Part shown: positions 6,350 through 6,352 of the stretch, piece by piece | How positions within the stretch are numbered: the first letter of the stretch is position 1 | Layout: every line of letters begins with the position of its first letter | NCBI GenBank assembly: GCA_002343445.1 | Contig: DDSP01000057.1 | Coordinates: 1 to 6,352, forward strand | Reading direction: 5' to 3' | Origin: Chthonomonas sp. UBA2387 | GTDB taxonomy: Bacteria; Armatimonadota; Fimbriimonadia; Fimbriimonadales; Fimbriimonadaceae | Length of the DNA stretch: 6,352 nt | Made by a program: the position numbers and the translations under genes | The notes under the pieces: model-generated | Seen by the model: the letters and a program-made list of their open reading frames with translations, nothing else | Told to the model about the DNA's origin: nothing | The model's database searches: none

Positions 6350-6352
6350 CCC

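Noticed and set aside
69..6352. Transposon bounded by the 22-bp inverted repeats
   Set aside because: No transposase, integrase or target-site duplication is visible. The repeats belong to heptad arrays rather than terminal repeats of a known element family.

Overview
This is a GC-rich bacterial window with four complete genes. Divergent from a 66-bp spacer are a PepV/Sapep-type M20 metallodipeptidase (minus strand, 182-1576) and a galactokinase, galK (plus strand, 1643-2779). galK overlaps a major-facilitator transporter (2776-3954) by 4 bases through a TTGA stop/start. The fourth gene runs the other way and ends only 3 bases from the transporter stop. It encodes a 658-residue, probably secreted clan GH-A glycoside hydrolase with an N-terminal DUF5060-like domain and C-terminal beta domains (minus strand, 3958-5934). 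The gene types, base composition and dispersed heptanucleotide repeats would fit an environmental lineage such as Armatimonadota (Fimbriimonadia), Planctomycetota or Verrucomicrobiota. Armatimonadota is my first guess, at low confidence, because no phylogenetic marker gene is present.

Layout. Positions 1-181 are non-coding: a possible long stem-loop (1-54), a short 7-bp-periodic array (62-99) and four copies of an 11-bp tandem unit (121-164). Positions 182-5934 are almost solid coding sequence. Positions 5935-6352 are non-coding: the upstream region of the hydrolase, a first heptad array (6035-6076, GGGAATY type), a core of about 200 bp with a duplicated segment of about 35 bp, and a second heptad array (6280-6349, CTGAACM type) running to the window edge.

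How the genes may work together (inference). The exported hydrolase would cleave extracellular glycans. The transporter, translationally coupled to galK, would import a released sugar, plausibly galactose or a galactoside. GalK would phosphorylate galactose at C1 as the first Leloir step. galT, galE and galM are not in the window. The dipeptidase is a housekeeping-type cytoplasmic enzyme that may merely share the divergent promoter region.

I do not see a new defence, mobile or RNA-guided system here. The least ordinary material is the repeat architecture at the two ends. Two heptad families are fused in phase, and a perfect 22-bp inverted match (69-90 versus 6331-6352) brackets the four-gene block. 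Next come the 11-bp tandem repeat behind the dipeptidase gene and an unusual residue beside the galactokinase catalytic aspartate.
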